In this document: positions 60,770 to 64,000 of the stretch, piece by piece
Layout of the letters: every line of letters starts with the position of its first letter
Position numbering within the stretch: position 1 is the first letter of the stretch
Translations under genes and position numbers: made by a program
Source of the DNA: Aggregicoccus sp. 17bor-14
GTDB taxonomy: Bacteria; Myxococcota; Myxococcia; Myxococcales; Myxococcaceae
Direction: 5' to 3'
NCBI RefSeq assembly: GCF_009659535.1
Contig: NZ_VJZZ01000006.1
Coordinates: 62,001 to 126,000, forward strand
DNA: 64,000 nt
The notes under the pieces: model-generated
The model's database searches: none
Told to the model about the DNA's origin: nothing
What the model saw: only the letters and a program-made list of their open reading frames with translations

Positions 60770-60790
60770 GCGCCCCGGCGCGCGTGTACA

Positions 60791-61168
60791 GTGCGCGCCC
60801 CCGTGGCCCCTCCCTGGACCGTCTACATGCTGCGCTGCCGCGACGGCTCGCTCTACACCGGCGCGACCGTGGACCTCGAGCGCCGGGTGGCCACGCACCA
60901 GGCGGGCCGCGGCGCCGCGTACACGCGCTCGCGCCTGCCGGTGGCGCTCGTGTGGAGCGAGCCCGCGCAGGACCGCAGCGCGGCGCTGCGGCGCGAGGCG
61001 GCCCTCAAGCGCCTCACCCGGACGCAGAAGCTCGCGCTCGTGCAGGCCGTGGCGCCGCGTGCGCCTCGCTCGCGCCCGGCGCCGCGGAAGCCTGCCGCCC
61101 GGAAGCGCCCGTCCCCGGTGGGGAAGCCGTCGTCGCGGACCGCGAAGCGCGGCCGCCGCAGCTTCTGA
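60791..61168 (+). CDS. GIY-YIG nuclease-domain protein
   Basis: This 125-residue protein starts at GTG. The nuclease-like core covers residues 9-85, with VYMLRCRDGSLYTG in the GIY-YIG position, LERRVATHQAGRGAAYTRSR and the conserved Glu in RREAALKRLTR. The UPF0213/YhbQ group has this size. The last 40 residues are an Arg/Lys/Pro-rich tail, likely nucleic-acid binding. Activity is not established for the group. Confidence 0.82.
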   Translation: MRAPVAPPWTVYMLRCRDGSLYTGATVDLERRVATHQAGRGAAYTRSRLPVALVWSEPAQDRSAALRREAALKRLTRTQKLALVQAVAPRAPRSRPAPRKPAARKRPSPVGKPSSRTAKRGRRSF

Positions 61169-61286
61169 TGATGCTGGAGAAGTGCACACATGCGGAAGGC
61201 AGGCCTTGCCGCGAAGCCGAGGCCTCCCCACTGTGCGCGCCTGTCGTCGTCCTCTGGTCGCAGACCTCTGGAAGGAGCCGTATCCC

Positions 61287-61754
61287 ATGAGCCTCGGAGT
61301 CCACTTCGCCCTCCAACCCGCGCAGCTGCAGGCGCTCCGCGCCGCGGAAGGGGAGGACGAGGTGATGGGGCGGGTGCGCGAGCTCGAGGAGACCTGGGAC
61401 GAGGCGAGCCTCTACGAGAGCCACAAGGCGTGGGACCCGCTGCAGCGGATGCTCTCGGACGGCGGCGTGCTGGAGCTCGCGATGCTCGGCGGACGCAGGC
61501 TGCTGCCGGGCGGCCGTGGCTACTCCGTGGTGCTGGTGCTGCCGGACGACGTGCGCTCGGTGGCGGCGGGGCTGCAGGCCCTCACGCCGGAGTGGTTCGC
61601 GCAGCGCTTCCGCGACCTCGCCGCCACGGGCTACGTGAGCGCCGGGGACGACGTGGAGGGCCGCTGGCTGTGGAGCCACCTGTGCGGCCTGCGCGACTTC
61701 TTCACCCGCGCGGCCGAGAACCACCGCGCGGTGCTCTTCACCGTAGATGCGTAG
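61287..61754 (+). CDS. DUF1877 family protein
   Basis: This 155-residue protein fits DUF1877. An N-terminal MSLGVHFALQPAQLQALRAA is followed by ESHKAWDPLQRMLSDGG, the region corresponding to the family's conserved D-K-x-W/H-x-L. A strand-rich core (YSVVLVLPDDVRSVAAGLQAL) and a helical end follow. The ATG has GAAGGAG upstream. Function is unknown. Confidence 0.75.
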   Translation: MSLGVHFALQPAQLQALRAAEGEDEVMGRVRELEETWDEASLYESHKAWDPLQRMLSDGGVLELAMLGGRRLLPGGRGYSVVLVLPDDVRSVAAGLQALTPEWFAQRFRDLAATGYVSAGDDVEGRWLWSHLCGLRDFFTRAAENHRAVLFTVDA

Positions 61755-61776
61755 ATGCGCAGTTGCCTAGGCGCGC

Positions 61777-62121
61777 CTAGACCGGCGGGCGGGTGACGTC
61801 GGCGCGCGCCGGGGGCAGGCCGCTGCCTGCGCCAGGGGTCGCCGGAGGGGGCAGGGCGTTGCGCTTCTTGCGCCCGCGCGCCCCCAGCACCAGGCCGAGG
61901 ACGAGGCCCACGCCGGCGCCCACGCCCGCGCCGATGAGCTCCGCGTGCTGCAGGTCGTGCGCGACCTGGCGCACCACGGCGGGCAGGTCACACTGGGTGG
62001 TCGTGGCGTAGGGGCTGGTGGTGTTCCACTCCAGGTACTTCGGAGCCATCCAGCCGGCGATGAAGCCGCCCAGCAGTGCGCCGGCGAGCATCAGGGTGAT
62101 GACGGTGCGGAGCAGGGACAT
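61777..62121 (-). CDS. small membrane protein
   Basis: This 114-residue protein has an N-terminal hydrophobic segment (residues 7-25) and a second Gly/Ala/Leu-rich span (IGAGVGAGVGLVLGLVLG, residues 63-80). An RGRKKR basic stop and a Pro-rich tail follow. No family is recognised. It is divergent from another small membrane-protein gene, and the gap holds a GC-rich hairpin (62179-62196). Confidence 0.5.
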   Translation of the reverse strand: MSLLRTVITLMLAGALLGGFIAGWMAPKYLEWNTTSPYATTTQCDLPAVVRQVAHDLQHAELIGAGVGAGVGLVLGLVLGARGRKKRNALPPPATPGAGSGLPPARADVTRPPV

Positions 62122-62217
62122 GGCGCATGCCTCGTGAGCAGGGAGGGAGACTGGGGCCTGGCTTAGCCCAGCACGCCCGGGCGGCAAAGGCCGCCCTACC
62201 CATGCTATGGCCACGGT

Positions 62218-62493
62218 GTGCCGCTCCTGCCACTCGCCACCCTGTTCGCGCTCGCCGCGCTCGTCTGCGCCTTCTTCCTCGTCCGCCACGCCTTCGCGCG
62301 CAGCGTGGGCACCGGGATGCTGGTGCTGCTGCTGCCCGCCTACGTGCTCGTGTACGCGTTCAGCCAGTTCGAGCACCGGCGCAAGGGGCTGATCGTGGCG
62401 GGCTTCGTGGCCTGCAGCGTGCTCGCGGCGCTGCTGCTGGGCGTGGGGCTCGCGGCGCTGCAGCCCGCGCTCCCGCCTCCTCCGCGCTTCTAG
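62218..62493 (+). CDS. small membrane protein
   Basis: This 91-residue protein starts at GTG and has three hydrophobic spans (residues 3-21, 33-48, 58-82) with a proline-rich end. There is no recognisable family. It overlaps the queE stop by 4 bases in convergent orientation. The call rests only on hydropathy and codon-like composition. Confidence 0.45.
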   Translation: MPLLPLATLFALAALVCAFFLVRHAFARSVGTGMLVLLLPAYVLVYAFSQFEHRRKGLIVAGFVACSVLAALLLGVGLAALQPALPPPPRF

Positions 62494-63182
62494 ACCCCGC
62501 GCGCGACCGGGTCCCAGACGTACTTGTGCAGCTGCAGCTGGAAGCGCACCGGGAGCCGGTCCGCGATGATCCACTCGGCGAGCTCGCGCGGGTGCAGCTT
62601 CTCGAACACGGTGGAGAAGAGCAGCCCGTAGGGCTTCTTCAGCAGGCCGTGCTCCTCGATGAGCCGGCGGCTCCAGTCGTAGTCCTCGCGGCTGCCGATG
62701 ACGAGCTTGAGCTCGTCGTTGCCGTTCATGCTGGTGAGGTTGCGCAGGTCGTTGCGGTCGCACTCGCCCGAGGACGGCGTCTTCATGTCCACGATCTTGT
62801 GGACCGCCGGGGGCACGAGCCGCACGTCGATGGCGCCCGAGGTCTCCAGCAGCACGGTGAGCCCCTCGGCGAGCAGCGCCTCCATCAGCGGGTAGACGCC
62901 CGGCTGCAGCAGGGGCTCGCCGCCGGTCACCTCCACCAGGGGCGCGTTCATCCCGCGCACCTCCTGCACCACGTCCGCGATGCTGCGCCGCTGCCCGCCG
63001 TGGAAGGCGAACTCGCTGTCGCAGTAGCTGCAGCGCAGGTGGCAGCCGGTGAGCCGCACGAAGGCGCACAGCAGCCCCGCGTGCGAGCTCTCGCCCTGCA
63101 CCGAGAGGTAGGTCTCCTTCACCACCACCGAGTCGGCGGAGGGGAGGCGGCGGGGCTCGATATGGGGGCGCGCGGCGGGCAT
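62490..63182 (-). CDS. queE: 7-carboxy-7-deazaguanine synthase QueE
   Basis: This 230-residue radical SAM enzyme of queuosine biosynthesis converts carboxytetrahydropterin to carboxydeazaguanine. It has the compact family length, ETYLSVQGESSHAG at the start, C47-x3-C51-x2-C54 (CHLRCSYC) and VTGGEPLLQP. The C-terminal FQLQLHKYVWDP is typical. The ATG at 63182 is the first start after the preceding stop. No other queuosine genes are in the window. Confidence 0.92.
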   Translation of the reverse strand: MPAARPHIEPRRLPSADSVVVKETYLSVQGESSHAGLLCAFVRLTGCHLRCSYCDSEFAFHGGQRRSIADVVQEVRGMNAPLVEVTGGEPLLQPGVYPLMEALLAEGLTVLLETSGAIDVRLVPPAVHKIVDMKTPSSGECDRNDLRNLTSMNGNDELKLVIGSREDYDWSRRLIEEHGLLKKPYGLLFSTVFEKLHPRELAEWIIADRLPVRFQLQLHKYVWDPVARGV

Positions 63183-63246
63183 GGGAGGGAGGCCTTTAAC
63201 CGCACGCGGGGCGCGCTGCGCAAGCGCTACCCGCCCCTCCGCAGGG

Positions 63247-63999
63247 CTAGCGGGGAGCCTGCCCCTTGCGCGCGAGGTAGTCGTCGATGAGGCGGCGCGC
63301 GATGGAGAGCGGCGGGGGCAGGGGCGGCATCGCGTCCGCGCGGAACCACGCGGCTTCCGCGATCTCCTTCGGGTCCAGCTGCAGCGCGCCGCCCGCGTAC
63401 TGCGCGGTGAAGCCCACCATCAGCGAGCGCCCGAAGGGCCAGGGCTGGCTGCCGAAGTAGCGCACCTCGCGCAGCTCCACGCCCACCTCCTCGCGCACCT
63501 CGCGCACCACCGTCTCCTCGAGCGACTCGCCCGGCTCCACGAAGCCCGCGAGCAGGCTGAACCACTTGCCGGGGAAGTTCGCCCCGCGCGCGAGCAGCAC
63601 CTCGTCCCCGCGCTCGATGAGCACGATCACCGCGGGGCTGATGCGCGGGTAGAAGACCGCGTGGCAGGCGGGGCAGCGGCGCGCCCGCTCGCCCTCGGCG
63701 AGCTGCGTGGGGGTGGCGCAGCGCCCGCAGTAGCGGTGCATCACGTCCCACTCGCTGATGGCGATGGCGCGCCCCACCATGCCGAAGCGCGCCTCGTCCA
63801 CCGTGCCGTAGAGCGTGCGCGCGGGCGCGAGCCGCAGCGGCGCGGGCAGCTCCACCCCTGCGCGCAGCGGCGCGGTGAAGCAGGCCTGCTCGCCCAGCAT
63901 GCCGAGGAAGTGCAGGGGGCCGTCCGCGAGGGGCTGCACCTGCGCGAAGGCGGGCAGCTGCGGCGCCGCGCCCTCGGCCTGCGCCACCACCACCTCCAT
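63247..63999 (-). CDS. nudC: NAD(+)/NADH pyrophosphatase NudC
   Basis: This 250-residue Nudix hydrolase cleaves NAD(H) and can remove NAD caps from RNA. A zinc ribbon has C91, C94, C109 and C112. The Nudix box lies at residues 152-174 (GFVEPGESLEETVVREVREE), followed by the family's diagnostic SQPWPF at 184-189. The ATG is at the window's right edge, so a longer N-terminus outside the window is possible. Confidence 0.9.
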   Translation of the reverse strand: MEVVVAQAEGAAPQLPAFAQVQPLADGPLHFLGMLGEQACFTAPLRAGVELPAPLRLAPARTLYGTVDEARFGMVGRAIAISEWDVMHRYCGRCATPTQLAEGERARRCPACHAVFYPRISPAVIVLIERGDEVLLARGANFPGKWFSLLAGFVEPGESLEETVVREVREEVGVELREVRYFGSQPWPFGRSLMVGFTAQYAGGALQLDPKEIAEAAWFRADAMPPLPPPLSIARRLIDDYLARKGQAPR

Positions 64000-64000
64000 G

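Noticed and set aside
61767-61780. 14-bp palindrome CTAGGCGCGCCTAG as a regulatory site.
   Set aside because: It has no loop, overlaps a stop codon and lies between convergent ends; no sign of function.
62179-62196. GGGCGGC/GCCGCCC hairpin as a riboswitch or attenuator before the small membrane gene.
   Set aside because: The stem is short, and no leader, T tract or conserved core is visible.

Overview
The window looks like chromosomal DNA of a myxobacterium (Myxococcota, probably near the Myxococcaceae). GC is very high almost throughout, GTG starts are common, and many genes overlap by 4 nt. There are many lipoproteins, two-component systems and secreted repeat proteins, and one protein (21958-23949) ends in a MYXO-CTERM-like tail. 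These are family-level impressions from reading the sequence; no database search was run. I saw no tRNA, rRNA, CRISPR array, insertion sequence or replication origin.

Layout. 1-6.5 kb: an RND/MMPL exporter, a GspG-like pseudopilin, a beta-propeller protein, two small exported proteins and a HAD phosphatase. 6.6-10.1 kb (minus): a complete His-Xaa-Ser operon, hxsA-hxsD-hxsB-hxsC, of visibly lower GC than its surroundings. It pairs a small exported protein carrying five His-x-Ser triplets with two radical SAM enzymes and HxsD, and is the most interesting system here because its product is unknown. 10.4-17.3 kb: a YtrA-type GntR regulator followed by two ABC modules, the last permease being fused to an M1-type zinc peptidase. 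17.2-29 kb: a mixed region with an SDR/LysR divergent pair around a perfect palindrome, two metallo-beta-lactamase-fold hydrolases, an ELWRTDG-repeat lipoprotein, two AraC regulators, a YezG-like plus SUKH immunity-type pair, and a broken MFS gene.

29-45 kb: envelope and stress proteins (DUF4142, outer-membrane barrels, an MFS carrier, a PhnD-like protein), then acyltransferase - LytS-type kinase - LytTR regulator - methyltransferase, and a 931-residue lipoprotein built of pre-peptidase C-terminal-like repeats. 44.7-50.0 kb (minus): an operon that reads as inositol-lipid synthesis: inositol-3-phosphate synthase, an Aur1-like PAP2 enzyme, a CDP-alcohol phosphatidyltransferase fused to GtrA, a CrtC/AttH-like protein and a dual-specificity phosphatase. 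Together these could make phosphatidylinositol phosphate, dephosphorylate it to phosphatidylinositol and pass the head group to ceramide.

50.4-64 kb: a PNPOx-fold protein, an OmpR-type two-component pair, a TonB-like protein, envelope proteins, a periplasmic folding operon (PpiC lipoprotein, SurA, PdxA, SDR), small genes (CBS, GIY-YIG, DUF1877), queE and nudC. Several convergent gene pairs are separated by long perfect hairpins that probably act as bidirectional terminators.
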